Source: Prochlorococcus sp. AG-347-E23 (GTDB lineage: Bacteria; Cyanobacteriota; Cyanobacteriia; PCC-6307; Cyanobiaceae). From it: a stretch of 64,000 bases of DNA. The number at the start of each line of letters is the position of its first letter. The first letter of the stretch is position 1. The notes under the pieces are model-generated. The model was not told the DNA's origin. It did not search any database and saw only the letters and a list, made by a program, of their open reading frames with translations. Where the stretch lies: assembly GCA_003281685.1 (NCBI GenBank), contig QCBH01000005.1, positions 18,130-82,129 of the forward strand, given 5' to 3'. Positions 1 through 10,320 of this stretch are shown piece by piece. A program made the translations under genes and the position numbers.

Positions 1-518
1 AACTTATATTTTATTTCATTTCTCTCAGCAAAATCCTGATGATATTCTTCAGCCAACCAAAATTGACCTTTTGATTTTAGTTCTACAGATATTTTTTCTA
101 ATGGAACTCGTAACTCATTAGAGGCCAAAAAAATTGCATTTTTTGCATCACTTTCCTCAGCTTCATCTTTGAAAAAGATCACTGGCCTATAAGAATCTCC
201 ACGATCACAAAATTGACCCTTGCCGTCCAAAGGATCAATATTTCTAAAATAGATCCTAAGTATCTTGGGTAAAGTTACCAATTGGGAATCATAGTCAACC
301 AAAACCACTTCTTGATGTCCTTCATGATTTTCGTACGTAGGATTTTGTAAATCTCCACCTGAATATCCACTTTGTACAAAATTTATCCCCTTTAATGACT
401 CTAAATCATGTTCTAAACACCAAAAACAACCCCCTGCAAGAATCAATTCCTCTGCAGAAGCGTTTACAGGATTAATAAATATTGAAAGAGCAATTATTAG
501 AGGTAAGAAGTATTTCAT
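1..518 (-). CDS. msrA: Peptide methionine sulfoxide reductase A, exported, 3'-truncated by window edge
   Basis: MsrA reduces methionine-S-sulfoxide in oxidised proteins. The ATG is the complement of 516-518 and the frame stays open to base 1, so 172 codons are visible and the C-terminus lies outside the window. The N-terminus is hydrophobic and ends in an Ala-rich cleavage-like site near residue 20-22, suggesting export to the periplasm or thylakoid lumen. The catalytic motif GGCFWC follows at residues 29-34, with C31 the expected nucleophile. Later family motifs are visible (YSGG, the NHEGHQE stretch, a YHQDF motif near the end). The family call is firm; the export call is inference from the leader. 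Confidence 0.9.
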   Translation of the reverse strand, partial: MKYFLPLIIALSIFINPVNASAEELILAGGCFWCLEHDLESLKGINFVQSGYSGGDLQNPTYENHEGHQEVVLVDYDSQLVTLPKILRIYFRNIDPLDGKGQFCDRGDSYRPVIFFKDEAEESDAKNAIFLASNELRVPLEKISVELKSKGQFWLAEEYHQDFAERNEIKYK

Positions 519-534
519 CTTATTATTATAAAGT

Positions 535-1713
535 TTAAATAATAGAATTAATAATCTCTTTAGCAGCTCTCTGGACTACGCCCACTTCTCCTAATTCTTT
601 TTTTAAAAGAGCATAACCTTTTTTAATTTTTATTTTTTCTGACTTAACCTCAAGAATCCTACATGATTTGCAGAAAATTTTCTTTTCGTCAAATTCTCTC
701 TGCACAAACTCAGGGATTATTAATTTATTAACTAACAAATTTACTGGGGAAATAAATCTTACTTTGAAATTGAGAATTTTTTTAGCAATAAATGCAGTTA
801 CCCTGCTAACTCTATAACCAACAATCTGTGGGATTCCATACAAAGCTAATTCCATATTAACTGTCCCTGATTTACAAAGAGCAATTTTGGTGAGCGAATA
901 AATATAAGGCTTTAATTTTGCACTATCTTTTTGAGAAATCACAAATCCTTTAACTTGATATTTTCTAAAGGCTTTTTTGAATATTTCATCAAAAGCCAAC
1001 CGACAGGAGGGAATATAGACAACCAAACTTGGATATTTTTGTTGTAAATTTTTAGCCACTTTCATAAAAGTAGGTAATATATATCGCAATTCTTGAGGTC
1101 TTGATGCGGGCATTAAAAGAATGATGTTTTGATCTGGGAGAAGGTTTAGAATAGCTCTAGAATCTTTCTTTAGAGGAAGTTTTTTTGTCAAATCAATCAT
1201 TGGATGTCCAACCCACAAAACATCTCCGCCCCTCTTTTTGTAGAACGCTGCTTCCTTCTTGAAAATCGCAAAAATTTTATCAGAAAATTTTATTAGATTT
1301 GTTGTAGTATTATTTCCAATCCTCCAAGCCCACTCTTGAGGAGCAATATAGTAAAAAATTGGAATTTTTATCTTTGATCTTTTTAATTTAGTACCAATTT
1401 TTATATTGGGACCCATATAGTCAATCAAAATTAAGCAATCAGGGGGATATTTTTTTAGTAATTTATAGATTCTTTTTTGAATTCTTATTGTTGGAAGAAT
1501 CAGAGGTAAAGCCTCCCAAATTCCTATTGCACTAATTGATGTAGTATCTTGAAGAATTTTTACACCTTCTTTCTTCATTCTCTCCCCTCCTAATCCGCAA
1601 ATTTCTAAACCTACAGATTTTCTTTTAGCTTCATTTAATAATGCTTTTGATAACAAACTTCCGTGCAAATCTCCAGAGACTTCTCCAGTACTTATAAATA
1701 TCTTTTTATTCAT
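535..1713 (-). CDS. lpxB: Lipid-A-disaccharide synthase LpxB
   Basis: LpxB is the glycosyltransferase (GT19) that joins UDP-2,3-diacylglucosamine and lipid X to form the lipid A disaccharide at the inner membrane face. Its 392 residues match the usual family length. Visible motifs are GEVSGDLHG at 10-18, APQEWAWR at 124-131 and the C-terminal SGT (282-284) and VGYR (298-301) segments. The start overlaps the lpxA stop by four bases (ATGA type), indicating translational coupling. It is the last gene of the minus-strand bamA-lpxC-fabZ-lpxA-lpxB block. Confidence 0.96.
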   Translation of the reverse strand: MNKKIFISTGEVSGDLHGSLLSKALLNEAKRKSVGLEICGLGGERMKKEGVKILQDTTSISAIGIWEALPLILPTIRIQKRIYKLLKKYPPDCLILIDYMGPNIKIGTKLKRSKIKIPIFYYIAPQEWAWRIGNNTTTNLIKFSDKIFAIFKKEAAFYKKRGGDVLWVGHPMIDLTKKLPLKKDSRAILNLLPDQNIILLMPASRPQELRYILPTFMKVAKNLQQKYPSLVVYIPSCRLAFDEIFKKAFRKYQVKGFVISQKDSAKLKPYIYSLTKIALCKSGTVNMELALYGIPQIVGYRVSRVTAFIAKKILNFKVRFISPVNLLVNKLIIPEFVQREFDEKKIFCKSCRILEVKSEKIKIKKGYALLKKELGEVGVVQRAAKEIINSII

Positions 1714-2564
1714 AAATTCACTACAGGCATTGGTCCTCGTCTTTCTTTAGATATTGACTCTTTTAAAAAACTACATAATTTTGAAGATGAAAGATCTAAT
1801 TCTCCTGTCATTACTTTTTCTAATGAATTTGAAATCGCGTCATTTGATTTGAAAAGTAGATTCCAAGTACTTTGAAGAATTTTTAAGTCAAAATCTTTAT
1901 TTTCTATTAAACCACTTCTCTTAATTCCAATCCTATTCAAACCTCTCAATCTTCCTGGATGCCCTTCGGCCAAACAAAAAGGAGGTACATCTCTATCTAC
2001 TCTAGTCATTCCTCCAATCATTGCTAAATATCCAATATGTACAAATTGATGAATACCTAAACAACCGCCAATAATAGCTTTATCTTCAATCTTTACATGA
2101 CCTGCAACTTGAACACTATTTGATAAAACTATCCTATTACCAAGTTCACAATTATGGCCGATGTGAGTGTAAGCCATCAACAAATTATTATTGCCAATAA
2201 TAGTTTTTTCCCCTTCGTCAGTTGCTTTGTTAATAGTTACGCATTCCCTGAAAGTATTATTATCTCCAATAATTACTTCAGTAGGGGCACCTTTATATTT
2301 AAGGTCCTGAGGATCAAGACCTATAAAAACACTAGGAAAAACTTTATTGTTTGTACCAATTTTTGTTCTTCCGGATATAACAGCATTAGGGCCTATTTCG
2401 GATCCTTTCCCGATAGAAACATGAGGACCGACAATAGCTCCTTGAGAGATAATAACACCATCATGTAATTCGGCACTTGGATCAACAAACGCATTTGGGT
2501 GCACTTTTACACCACTAAAGCTTGATTTTAATTCAGTATTTTTAAGATCCATATCTCTAATCAA
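1710..2564 (-). CDS. lpxA: UDP-N-acetylglucosamine acyltransferase LpxA
   Basis: LpxA transfers a 3-hydroxyacyl group from ACP to UDP-GlcNAc, the first step of lipid A synthesis in the cytosol. The first 190 residues are hexapeptide repeats typical of a left-handed beta-helix. The active-site region around THIGHNC contains H134 and H137, the latter aligning with the catalytic histidine of the E. coli enzyme by motif. The GGCLGIHQF and DVPPF signatures follow. It overlaps fabZ by 8 bases upstream and lpxB by 4 bases downstream. A second in-frame ATG at codon 5 is a possible start. Confidence 0.96.
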   Translation of the reverse strand: MIRDMDLKNTELKSSFSGVKVHPNAFVDPSAELHDGVIISQGAIVGPHVSIGKGSEIGPNAVISGRTKIGTNNKVFPSVFIGLDPQDLKYKGAPTEVIIGDNNTFRECVTINKATDEGEKTIIGNNNLLMAYTHIGHNCELGNRIVLSNSVQVAGHVKIEDKAIIGGCLGIHQFVHIGYLAMIGGMTRVDRDVPPFCLAEGHPGRLRGLNRIGIKRSGLIENKDFDLKILQSTWNLLFKSNDAISNSLEKVMTGELDLSSSKLCSFLKESISKERRGPMPVVNL

Positions 2565-3015
2565 CCAATGAAAACATTAATTCTCCAGCACAAACCAAAT
2601 TCCCATCAACGTGAGCCTCACCTTTAACCTTCCCAAATCTTTGTCTTTTAATCGACAATAGCTCACAAGAAATTATTAATTGATCTCCAGGCACAACTGG
2701 TTTTCTGAATTTAACATTATTGATTCCAGCAAAGACGAAAAGCCCTTTTGGAAGATCAGGCATTTGCGTTACAATAATTCCACCAACTTGAGCCATTGAT
2801 TCAACAATAAGGACCCCAGGCATCAAGGGTCTATCAGGAAAGTGTCCCTGAAATTGAGGCTCATTTATAGTTACATTTTTTACTGCAACAGCTCTCTCCC
2901 CTGGAATATGCTCTATAACTTTGTCCACAAGAGCAAAAGGATATCTGTGAGGTAATAAACCAAGTATGTGCTCAGAAGAAAGTTGATTATTTTCACTGGA
3001 TAATTTCTTTTCCAA
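2557..3015 (-). CDS. fabZ: 3-hydroxyacyl-ACP dehydratase FabZ
   Basis: FabZ dehydrates 3-hydroxyacyl-ACP in type II fatty acid synthesis and competes with LpxA/LpxC for the same hydroxyacyl-ACP pool, which fits its place between lpxC and lpxA. The 152-residue hot-dog fold protein shows HRYPFALVD near the N-terminus and the catalytic region [13 protein letters not shown] with H58, followed by E72 in VESMAQ. It starts 17 bases after lpxC ends and overlaps lpxA by 8 bases. Confidence 0.97.
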   Translation of the reverse strand: MEKKLSSENNQLSSEHILGLLPHRYPFALVDKVIEHIPGERAVAVKNVTINEPQFQGHFPDRPLMPGVLIVESMAQVGGIIVTQMPDLPKGLFVFAGINNVKFRKPVVPGDQLIISCELLSIKRQRFGKVKGEAHVDGNLVCAGELMFSLVD

Positions 3016-3032
3016 AACGATTAAAGATAAAG

Positions 3033-3869
3033 TTAATTTTTTAACGATGAGGCCAACAAAGCATTTAAAGAATGTGATCCTTTATAAACTAAAATTTGAG
3101 CCCTAGGTAACCCTACCAAAGCTAAGTCCCCAATTAGGTCTAAAATTTTATGTCTTATTGGTTCATTATCAAATCTTAATGGTGGATTAACCCATTTTTC
3201 ACCGTCACAAACAAGGGCATTTTCCAAACTTCCGCCTTTTATTAATCCAAGTTCCCTTAACTCTTGAAATTGATCTTTAAAACCAAATGTTCTGGCAGGA
3301 GCTATCATTTCAACAAAACTTTTTGGATTTAAATCAATCACAAAAGTTTGATTTCCAATTGCTTTATAGGCAAAACTTATAGTGGATATAATTTTAGTTT
3401 TTTCAGAAGGAGTTGCTGCTATGACTGAGCCCTCTTTATTTAAAATTATTGATTTATTAATATCTTGAAAGTAGTTATCTGGTCTTGGTGCCTTTTTTAT
3501 CCCTACCTTTTCAAAATCTCTAACCCATTGAATTGCCGATCCATCTAAAAGAGGAATCTCTTTCCCATCAACCTCAATATGTATATAACTCAACCCACAA
3601 CCAGCAAGTGAAGATAATAAATGTTCGATTGTATACAAATTTCTACCCCCTAATTTTACCGCCGTACAAAGCATGGTACTCCCAATTAAATCTTGAGTAA
3701 GCTTAAAAATCTCACCAGGTTTATCCTTGAAAGAAACATAATATCCTTCTTTTTCATAAGGAGAAATTGTAACTCTTGTTTTTTCTCCACTATGAAGACC
3801 TATACCTTCTCTAGAGACAACTCCAGCCAAGGTATAGCAGAAATCATAATTAGCAGGCCAAGAAAACAC
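3033..3869 (-). CDS. lpxC: UDP-3-O-acyl-N-acetylglucosamine deacetylase LpxC
   Basis: LpxC is the zinc deacetylase that commits precursors to lipid A. The zinc ligands are recognisable: H83 in [11 protein letters not shown]240 and D244 in the RHKILD segment, and the general catalytic H266 in GSHSLNAL. Length (278 residues) is normal for cyanobacteria and slightly short compared with proteobacteria. The start directly abuts the stop of the upstream bamA gene, so both are probably on one transcript. Confidence 0.96.
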   Translation of the reverse strand: MFSWPANYDFCYTLAGVVSREGIGLHSGEKTRVTISPYEKEGYYVSFKDKPGEIFKLTQDLIGSTMLCTAVKLGGRNLYTIEHLLSSLAGCGLSYIHIEVDGKEIPLLDGSAIQWVRDFEKVGIKKAPRPDNYFQDINKSIILNKEGSVIAATPSEKTKIISTISFAYKAIGNQTFVIDLNPKSFVEMIAPARTFGFKDQFQELRELGLIKGGSLENALVCDGEKWVNPPLRFDNEPIRHKILDLIGDLALVGLPRAQILVYKGSHSLNALLASSLKN

Positions 3870-6008
3870 TTAAAACTTCCATCCAACTCCAAGGGTATAT
3901 CTCCAATCTCCACTTAGGTCCTTGCTAGCAACATCTATTCTTAATGGACCAATTGGTGTTTTAACCCCAACTCCACCTCCAAGCGAATAACCAGAACCTG
4001 ATTTCTGCAATAATTTACCAGGTTTTCCTGGGACATCATTTTGAGAGCCCAAATCACTTCCGGCATCAAAAAATAAAGCTCCTGATATCATTCTCCAAAC
4101 TGGGAATCTATATTCTGCAGTGCCTTCAACAAAACTTTTACTTACAGCCAAATCACACGATCCCCATCCTCTAATAGATGATGTTCCTCCCATACAAAAT
4201 GCCTCGTAAGGAGGTAATTCCCCAAGAATAGTTCCAGCCTTAAATTGAAACCCAATAGCTTGAGGACATTCTTCACTACTAGCATTACTAGACTTACATG
4301 CTTTCGTTAAATTTATTAATTTTGTTGGTATAAAAAAAGAATATGAAGCTCTCATTCTATTAAAAGTAGGAGAATTTTTTCCCATTGAGACAAACTGTTC
4401 AGTACCAAAGCTTAATTTGTTTCCTGAAGTTGGGTTGGTGGAATTATTCAAATTATTTCTAGATGCAGTTGCAATAACACTCACTAATGTATTTTCATCA
4501 GGGCATGAACCATCATTTGGAGTAAATCCAATACAAATAATATCGCTTATGTTATTTCTGGTTGTGGTTGGTGTCCTATCACCATAAGGTTTTCTATTTC
4601 CATCACCATCAATCATCTTTACTTTCTTAAAATTCATTCCTGCAAGAACTCTCCATTTAGCGATCTTAAATGGATCTCCATCATTTAATGGCCTTGAAAA
4701 AGAAAATCCACCACCTGTTTTTTCTAAAACTATTGATGAAAAAGTTTCAGAGCTAGATGGTGTTTGATCATCTACCGCATAAAATCTTCCATTGTTTTCA
4801 CTTTTAAATTCTTGTGGATAATCTCTACTTAAAAAAAGATTTGTTCTAAAGGATGTTTTATGTTTGTCTCCTTTAATCCAAGGATCAGATAATGAAAAAT
4901 TATAGGTAGTTGAATATTCTCCGAAATTTAGATTTAAATTTGTTGACCATGCTCTTCCAAGTGCATTTGTTTCCTGCAAACCAATCGTAGCGAAGATACC
5001 TGAACCATTGCTATAACCAAGTCCACCTGTTAATGATCCTGTTCTTTGCTCGCTCAAGTCTAAAAAAATTATGACTTGACCAGGATTTAAATCATCTTGG
5101 CCAAGAGATACCTTTACATCATCAAATAATGATGTCGCATAAAGTCTACCGATATCAGCTTCTAAAATTTTTCTATTAAATATTGAACCAGGTTGTGTTT
5201 TTAATTCTCTTTTTATGACCCAATCTTTTGTTTTCCCTTTCCTAGGTTTTCCATCAATTATAGATTCACCATCAGAACCTAGAAATCTTAATTTCACGTC
5301 GGATATAATACCCTCAGAAACTTTTAATATTACTACACCGTTTTCAGAAATTCTATCTGGGCCATTAACTCTTACTAAAGAATAACCTTCTTTTTCATAA
5401 CGTTTCTTTATTATTTCTATCTTATTTTGAATTACATTTAAGTTAAGAGTTGTTCCATAATAATTATTAAAAATATTATCTACGTATTCATTAGAGATTA
5501 GAGAGTTTTTTGGTTTAATTTCAACTTTCTTCAAAATGGGATTAGGCACTACATTTACTATTAACCTCACACCTAGTGGCCCATCTTGTGATTTTATTTT
5601 AACTCCGGAAAACCAACCACTAGCGTATATTGCATTAAGGTCTCGATTTAAAATTCTATTATCAACAATACTTCCAGGCTTTATGCTCATAGAATCATAT
5701 GCAGCCAATTCAAGTTTTCTACCCTCAGGATGATTTTCCCAACCTTCGATAATTATTTCTGAGATAAGAACACTTTCTTCATTAATATCATTATTATTTT
5801 CTACAAGAAGTAAATTTTTCTTTTGTTTAAAATCAATCCCTTGAAATAAACCATTATTATTATTTTTTATTTCTAAGGTTGTTATTGATTTATCAACATC
5901 ATTTGGCAAATATTTAGCAGCCAGTTCTGAATTATTTGATATCAAAATCAGAGGAGAGCAGGCAACATTTGTGAAAACCTTTCCAAATTTTAAAAAATGT
6001 TTTTGCAT
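3870..6008 (-). CDS. bamA: Outer-membrane assembly factor BamA/Omp85 (Toc75-like)
   Basis: Omp85 proteins insert beta-barrel proteins into the outer membrane; the cyanobacterial form is related to plastid Toc75. The 712-residue protein has a short leader, an N-terminal linker, about three POTRA-like repeats (residues ~80-320, including segments such as YEKEGYSLVRV and LYATSLFDDV) and a C-terminal 16-strand-type barrel (~330-712). It contains the typical GGTSSIRGW motif of the barrel loop (the VRGF/Y-like element) and ends in an aromatic residue (WKF). It is the first gene of the lpx block visible here. The leader is atypically weak, so the exact start is less certain. Confidence 0.94.
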   Translation of the reverse strand: MQKHFLKFGKVFTNVACSPLILISNNSELAAKYLPNDVDKSITTLEIKNNNNGLFQGIDFKQKKNLLLVENNNDINEESVLISEIIIEGWENHPEGRKLELAAYDSMSIKPGSIVDNRILNRDLNAIYASGWFSGVKIKSQDGPLGVRLIVNVVPNPILKKVEIKPKNSLISNEYVDNIFNNYYGTTLNLNVIQNKIEIIKKRYEKEGYSLVRVNGPDRISENGVVILKVSEGIISDVKLRFLGSDGESIIDGKPRKGKTKDWVIKRELKTQPGSIFNRKILEADIGRLYATSLFDDVKVSLGQDDLNPGQVIIFLDLSEQRTGSLTGGLGYSNGSGIFATIGLQETNALGRAWSTNLNLNFGEYSTTYNFSLSDPWIKGDKHKTSFRTNLFLSRDYPQEFKSENNGRFYAVDDQTPSSSETFSSIVLEKTGGGFSFSRPLNDGDPFKIAKWRVLAGMNFKKVKMIDGDGNRKPYGDRTPTTTRNNISDIICIGFTPNDGSCPDENTLVSVIATASRNNLNNSTNPTSGNKLSFGTEQFVSMGKNSPTFNRMRASYSFFIPTKLINLTKACKSSNASSEECPQAIGFQFKAGTILGELPPYEAFCMGGTSSIRGWGSCDLAVSKSFVEGTAEYRFPVWRMISGALFFDAGSDLGSQNDVPGKPGKLLQKSGSGYSLGGGVGVKTPIGPLRIDVASKDLSGDWRYTLGVGWKF

Positions 6009-6053
6009 AGTACTTTTGATTACAATAAATAAGTCATTATTTATTTAATTAGG

Positions 6054-6782
6054 TTAGAGAAAATCTTTTATTCTACGGTGAATTTCACTGTAAGCTGCGA
6101 TTAGATCACCTAAATCATTTCTAAATCTATCTTTATCTAAGCTTACAATTGTATCATTTTTTTGTTTTAGATCCCACAATCTACAATTATCAGGACTTAT
6201 TTCGTCCCCAAGAAGAATGTTATTTCTAAAATCATAACCAAATTCCAACTTGAAATCCACAAGTTGAATTTGAATATTTTTAAAAAAACTTTTCAGGATT
6301 TCATTAATTTTTAAAGTTAAATTAACTATTAATTCTAAATCATCAAGGCTTAATATATTCATTAGTTCAATTCTATCTTTTGTAATAAGGGGATCATTAA
6401 GTTCATCATTTTTAAGATATATATCAATTAATGGTTTTGATAGTAAAGTTCCTGGTTTGATATTCGTTTGTTTACACAAAGAACCATAAGCAATATTTCT
6501 TAGAACAATTTCTAATGGTATTACTTTTATTTTTTTTGCAATCATTGTATTTTCATTTTCAAGTTCAATAAAATGCGTTGGAATATTCTTCTTGATAAGA
6601 ATCTCAAAAATTTTTGAACTAATTAAGCAATTAAGTTTGCCTTTACCTTCAAATTTTTCTTTTTTCAATGCATTAAAAGCTGTCGCATCATCCTTAAATT
6701 CAATTTTTACTTTATCAACATCATCATGTGTAAATACTTTTTTTGCTTTGCCTTCATATATCAACTCATATTTATTATTCAT
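6054..6782 (-). CDS. purC: SAICAR synthetase PurC
   Basis: PurC condenses CAIR with aspartate in de novo purine synthesis. The 242-residue protein begins with the family pattern YEGKAKKVF and has the FKDDATAFN and IPLEIVLRNIAYGS motifs, then VDFKLEFG and the DEISPDNCRLW segment that binds the aspartate/metal site. It is divergent from purD with a 135-bp intergenic region that must hold both promoters. Confidence 0.97.
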   Translation of the reverse strand: MNNKYELIYEGKAKKVFTHDDVDKVKIEFKDDATAFNALKKEKFEGKGKLNCLISSKIFEILIKKNIPTHFIELENENTMIAKKIKVIPLEIVLRNIAYGSLCKQTNIKPGTLLSKPLIDIYLKNDELNDPLITKDRIELMNILSLDDLELIVNLTLKINEILKSFFKNIQIQLVDFKLEFGYDFRNNILLGDEISPDNCRLWDLKQKNDTIVSLDKDRFRNDLGDLIAAYSEIHRRIKDFL

Positions 6783-6917
6783 TAATTTAAAACCTCATTA
6801 TGATTACTAAAGTACTTTTTGTAATTAACATAATTATTAAGAGGTCAAATTCAAATGATCTTCTTTCATTTTAACTGATTATTCATCGAAACTTCATAAC
6901 CTTAAAAAAACAAATAT

Positions 6918-8249
6918 ATGGGAATTCATTCACCAAGTTCTAGGAGCTTTTTTAGATTAGAAAATATCTTAATAATTGGAAATGGCGGAAGAGAAAACTC
7001 TTTGGCTTGGGCTATTCAAAAAAATGAATTAGTTAAAAAAGTTTATTTAGTACCCGGTAACGCTGGTTCAGAAAGAATAAATAAATGTGAAAGAATAAAA
7101 ATTGATATAAATAATGAAAATGAACTGTTAGAAAAGCTGCATTTTCTTAAGATAGATTTAGTTGTAATAGGACCAGAAATACCTCTAGCAAATGGATTAG
7201 CTGATTTTCTTCGCAAAAAAGATTTTAAAGTATTTGGTCCGAATAAAGATGGAGCAAAATTAGAATTTAGCAAATCTTGGGCTAAGGAATTTATGCAAGA
7301 AGCAAATATTCCAACTGCAAACTTTTGGAAAGTCAATTCTCTAGAGGAAGCCAAAAAAATTATCAATTCATCATCTATTCCACTGGTAGTAAAAGCTGAT
7401 GGACTAGCCTCAGGTAAAGGTGTTTTTATTCCTAATTCAAAAGATGAATGCTTTAAAGCAGCAGAATCAATTTTTAATGGTAGATTTGGAAAATCTGGTA
7501 AAGTAGTTGTTTTGGAAGAAAAAATTCAAGGACCAGAAGTTTCAGTTTTTGCTTTATGCGATGGAATGAGATATACATTACTTCCAACCGCACAAGATCA
7601 CAAGCGACTTAACGAAAAAGATACAGGCCCAAATACCGGAGGTATGGGAGCTTATTCCCCTGCGCCATTATTAACAGAAGATTACCTTGATAAAATCATC
7701 AAAGAAATAATTGAACCTACAATAAATGAACTGAATAAAAGAAATATTGACTATAGAGGCGTAATTTACTTTGGTTTAATGATCACAAAATCTGGGCCCA
7801 AAGTTATAGAATATAATTGTAGATTTGGTGATCCAGAATGCCAAACAATAATGCCCCTGATGGACCAAAATTTTTTATTTCTTTTAGAAAAATGCTCAAT
7901 GGGAAATTTAACTGGTGATGAGAAAGTTAATACTTCTGATAAAGTTAGTGGTTGTGTAATAGCGACTTCCAAAGGTTATCCTTACGAATATAAAACTGGT
8001 TTTCAAATAAATATAGGTAAGATTGACACAAATGATTGTCAAATTTTCGATTCAGGTACTTCTTTAGGTGAAAATGGGAAATTATTAACTGACGGAGGAA
8101 GAGTATTAAGTGTTGTCTGTCAAGATAAAGATTTCGATATGGTTTTTGAAAAAGCGTACAAGAATTTAAAAGAAATTAATTTTGAGGGTATTTACTTTAG
8201 AAATGACATAGGACATCAAGTCAGAAAAAACTTTTCTAAGGAGTATTAA
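6918..8249 (+). CDS. purD: Phosphoribosylamine-glycine ligase PurD
   Basis: PurD is the ATP-grasp ligase that makes glycinamide ribonucleotide. The N-terminal domain begins at NILIIGNGGRENSLAW after a short leader of about 16 residues, and the protein carries the signature KADGLASGKGV, the RFGDPECQ motif and GGRVLSV near the C-terminus. Length (443) is close to the usual 420-430; the extra N-terminal residues may mean that translation really starts inside. It lies 4 bases upstream of the kinase gene and is probably co-transcribed with it. Confidence 0.95.
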   Translation: MGIHSPSSRSFFRLENILIIGNGGRENSLAWAIQKNELVKKVYLVPGNAGSERINKCERIKIDINNENELLEKLHFLKIDLVVIGPEIPLANGLADFLRKKDFKVFGPNKDGAKLEFSKSWAKEFMQEANIPTANFWKVNSLEEAKKIINSSSIPLVVKADGLASGKGVFIPNSKDECFKAAESIFNGRFGKSGKVVVLEEKIQGPEVSVFALCDGMRYTLLPTAQDHKRLNEKDTGPNTGGMGAYSPAPLLTEDYLDKIIKEIIEPTINELNKRNIDYRGVIYFGLMITKSGPKVIEYNCRFGDPECQTIMPLMDQNFLFLLEKCSMGNLTGDEKVNTSDKVSGCVIATSKGYPYEYKTGFQINIGKIDTNDCQIFDSGTSLGENGKLLTDGGRVLSVVCQDKDFDMVFEKAYKNLKEINFEGIYFRNDIGHQVRKNFSKEY

Positions 8250-8253
8250 ACTT

Positions 8254-10320
8254 ATGGTTGATACCAATAATCAAGAAAATAGAAAATATAACATCACTGA
8301 AAAAGAAGATATGAATAATAACTATTGGATTAATGGACTTCTAGCTTGGTGGAGTGGGTTCAGCTTAAGAACAAAGTTGTTAGCTATCGCAACTCTTGTC
8401 GTAAGTCTCCTAATGACAGGAATAACTTTTTTTGCATTAAATAGTATACAAAGAGATGCTGGAATGAATGATACTAGATATGCTCGAGATCTTGGCTTGT
8501 TACTATCTGGAAATGTTACAGAATTAGTTGCTAATAACCAAAAAAAAGAAATTTCAAATGTAGCTGAAAAGTTTTGGAGATCAAGTCGAAACCTGCGCTA
8601 TATATTCTTTACTGATGCTGAAGATATTATTCAACTTGGGATACCGATCAGTGCAACACCGACAAGCTCAGACAGTCAGTTTCAGCTCACTAGAAAATTA
8701 AAATTACCCTCAGAATTAAAGAAAAGACCACAATTCCCTTTGGTTAGACAGCATGCGACACCTCAGGGTCAAGTTACAGATGTATTTGTCCCAATGTTGT
8801 GGAAAGGCAAATATCTTGGAACTTTAGCTTTGGGAGTCACTCCTAATAAAAGAGCACTAGCTAGTGCTGCCTTAACTAGAGAAGTAACCATTGCTGTTTT
8901 TATCTCCATTTGGGTTTTAGTAATACTTGGAGCTGTGTTCAATGCTCTAACAATTACAAGACCAGTCAGAGAGTTAGTTAGAGGTGTTAGAGAGATCTCA
9001 AAAGGAAATTTTAAGTCCAGGATTTCTTTACCTATGACAGGTGATCTAGGAGAACTATTAAATGGATTTAATCGAATGGCCACACAGTTAGAAAATTATG
9101 ACGAAGCCAATATAGAAGAACTAAAAGCGGCACAAACTAAACAACAATCCTTGATAGCTACAATGGCTGATGGCGCAATATTATTGGACTCACAGGGGAA
9201 GATTGTACTTACTAATCCAACAGCAAAGAGATTATTTCGTTGGGAAGGAAGATTCTTAGAGGGTAAACATTTTTTAAATGAAATCCCCGAGATTTTATCT
9301 AACGACTTACATACAAATATTGAATCTATCTTAAACAGGGAAAAGGAAAAGGACGATTTAAGATTTAGTTTAGGAGAACCAGCAAGAACCCTAAGAATTG
9401 TCTTGCAATCAGTTTTAGATACAAATAAAGTAGAATTAAAAGGAATTGCCGTAACAATCCAAGATTTAACTAGAGAAGTTGAACTTAACGCAGCACAAAA
9501 TAGATTTATTAGTAATGTTTCTCACGAATTAAGGACACCACTTTTTAATATCAAAAGTTACGTAGAGACGTTACATGATTTAAAAGATCAGCTTTCTGAT
9601 GAAGAACAAATAGAATTTTTGGGAATTGCAAATTCAGAGACCGATAGGTTAACAAGACTTGTAAATGATGTATTAGATTTATCAAGATTGGAATCTGGGA
9701 AAATTGTTCAGCTAGAGCAAATAGACATAAAACCAGCAATAGAACAGACTCTTAGAAATTATAGACTTAATGCTACAGAAAAAAATGTTTCATTAGCCCA
9801 TGAGATAGAGGAAACTATTCCTCCAATTCTTGGAAATTTTGATTTACTTTTACAGGTTTTTGATAATTTGCTGGGTAATGGATTAAAATTTAGTCCAAAA
9901 AACAGCTGCCTTATTATAAGAGCTTATACTTGGCCAGATTCCTGTCCTGCTTTCCCTCCAATTATTAAAAATGATTCAGCCCCTCAATGTGAATTAGTTT
10001 CACCACTACCCAAAGTAAGAATTGAGATTGCTGATACCGGCTCAGGAATATCTCAAGCTGATCAAGAAAAGATATTTGATCGTTTTTATAGAGTCGAGAA
10101 TTCGGTCCATACCGAGCAAGGCACAGGTTTAGGTTTATCTATAGTGCGAGGAATAATTGAAAAACATGGTGGTGAGATTCGTATGGCTAGTGAACTGGGA
10201 GTAGGAACAACTTTCTGGTTTGATTTAGCCTTAGCACAATCTGATAAAGATGAATTGTTAACGAAAGCTATTAATAATTCAGAATCTTTTTCTGGTTCTG
10301 AAATTAAAGAGATTATCTAA
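8254..10320 (+). CDS. nblS: Sensor histidine kinase NblS/Hik33 (DspA) type
   Basis: This matches the essential cyanobacterial kinase that senses high light, cold and nutrient stress and, in other cyanobacteria, controls hli genes through RpaB. Domain order: TM1 (~42-64), an extracytoplasmic sensor region (65-205), TM2 (~210-232), HAMP (~233-285), PAS (~295-405), HisKA with phospho-acceptor H424 in VSHELRTPL, and HATPase with ADTGSGI and GTGLGLS. All kinase motifs are intact. Its position between purD and kaiC fits picocyanobacterial gene order as I recall it. The hli genes near 45-46 kb are plausible regulatory targets (inference). Confidence 0.92.
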   Translation: MVDTNNQENRKYNITEKEDMNNNYWINGLLAWWSGFSLRTKLLAIATLVVSLLMTGITFFALNSIQRDAGMNDTRYARDLGLLLSGNVTELVANNQKKEISNVAEKFWRSSRNLRYIFFTDAEDIIQLGIPISATPTSSDSQFQLTRKLKLPSELKKRPQFPLVRQHATPQGQVTDVFVPMLWKGKYLGTLALGVTPNKRALASAALTREVTIAVFISIWVLVILGAVFNALTITRPVRELVRGVREISKGNFKSRISLPMTGDLGELLNGFNRMATQLENYDEANIEELKAAQTKQQSLIATMADGAILLDSQGKIVLTNPTAKRLFRWEGRFLEGKHFLNEIPEILSNDLHTNIESILNREKEKDDLRFSLGEPARTLRIVLQSVLDTNKVELKGIAVTIQDLTREVELNAAQNRFISNVSHELRTPLFNIKSYVETLHDLKDQLSDEEQIEFLGIANSETDRLTRLVNDVLDLSRLESGKIVQLEQIDIKPAIEQTLRNYRLNATEKNVSLAHEIEETIPPILGNFDLLLQVFDNLLGNGLKFSPKNSCLIIRAYTWPDSCPAFPPIIKNDSAPQCELVSPLPKVRIEIADTGSGISQADQEKIFDRFYRVENSVHTEQGTGLGLSIVRGIIEKHGGEIRMASELGVGTTFWFDLALAQSDKDELLTKAINNSESFSGSEIKEII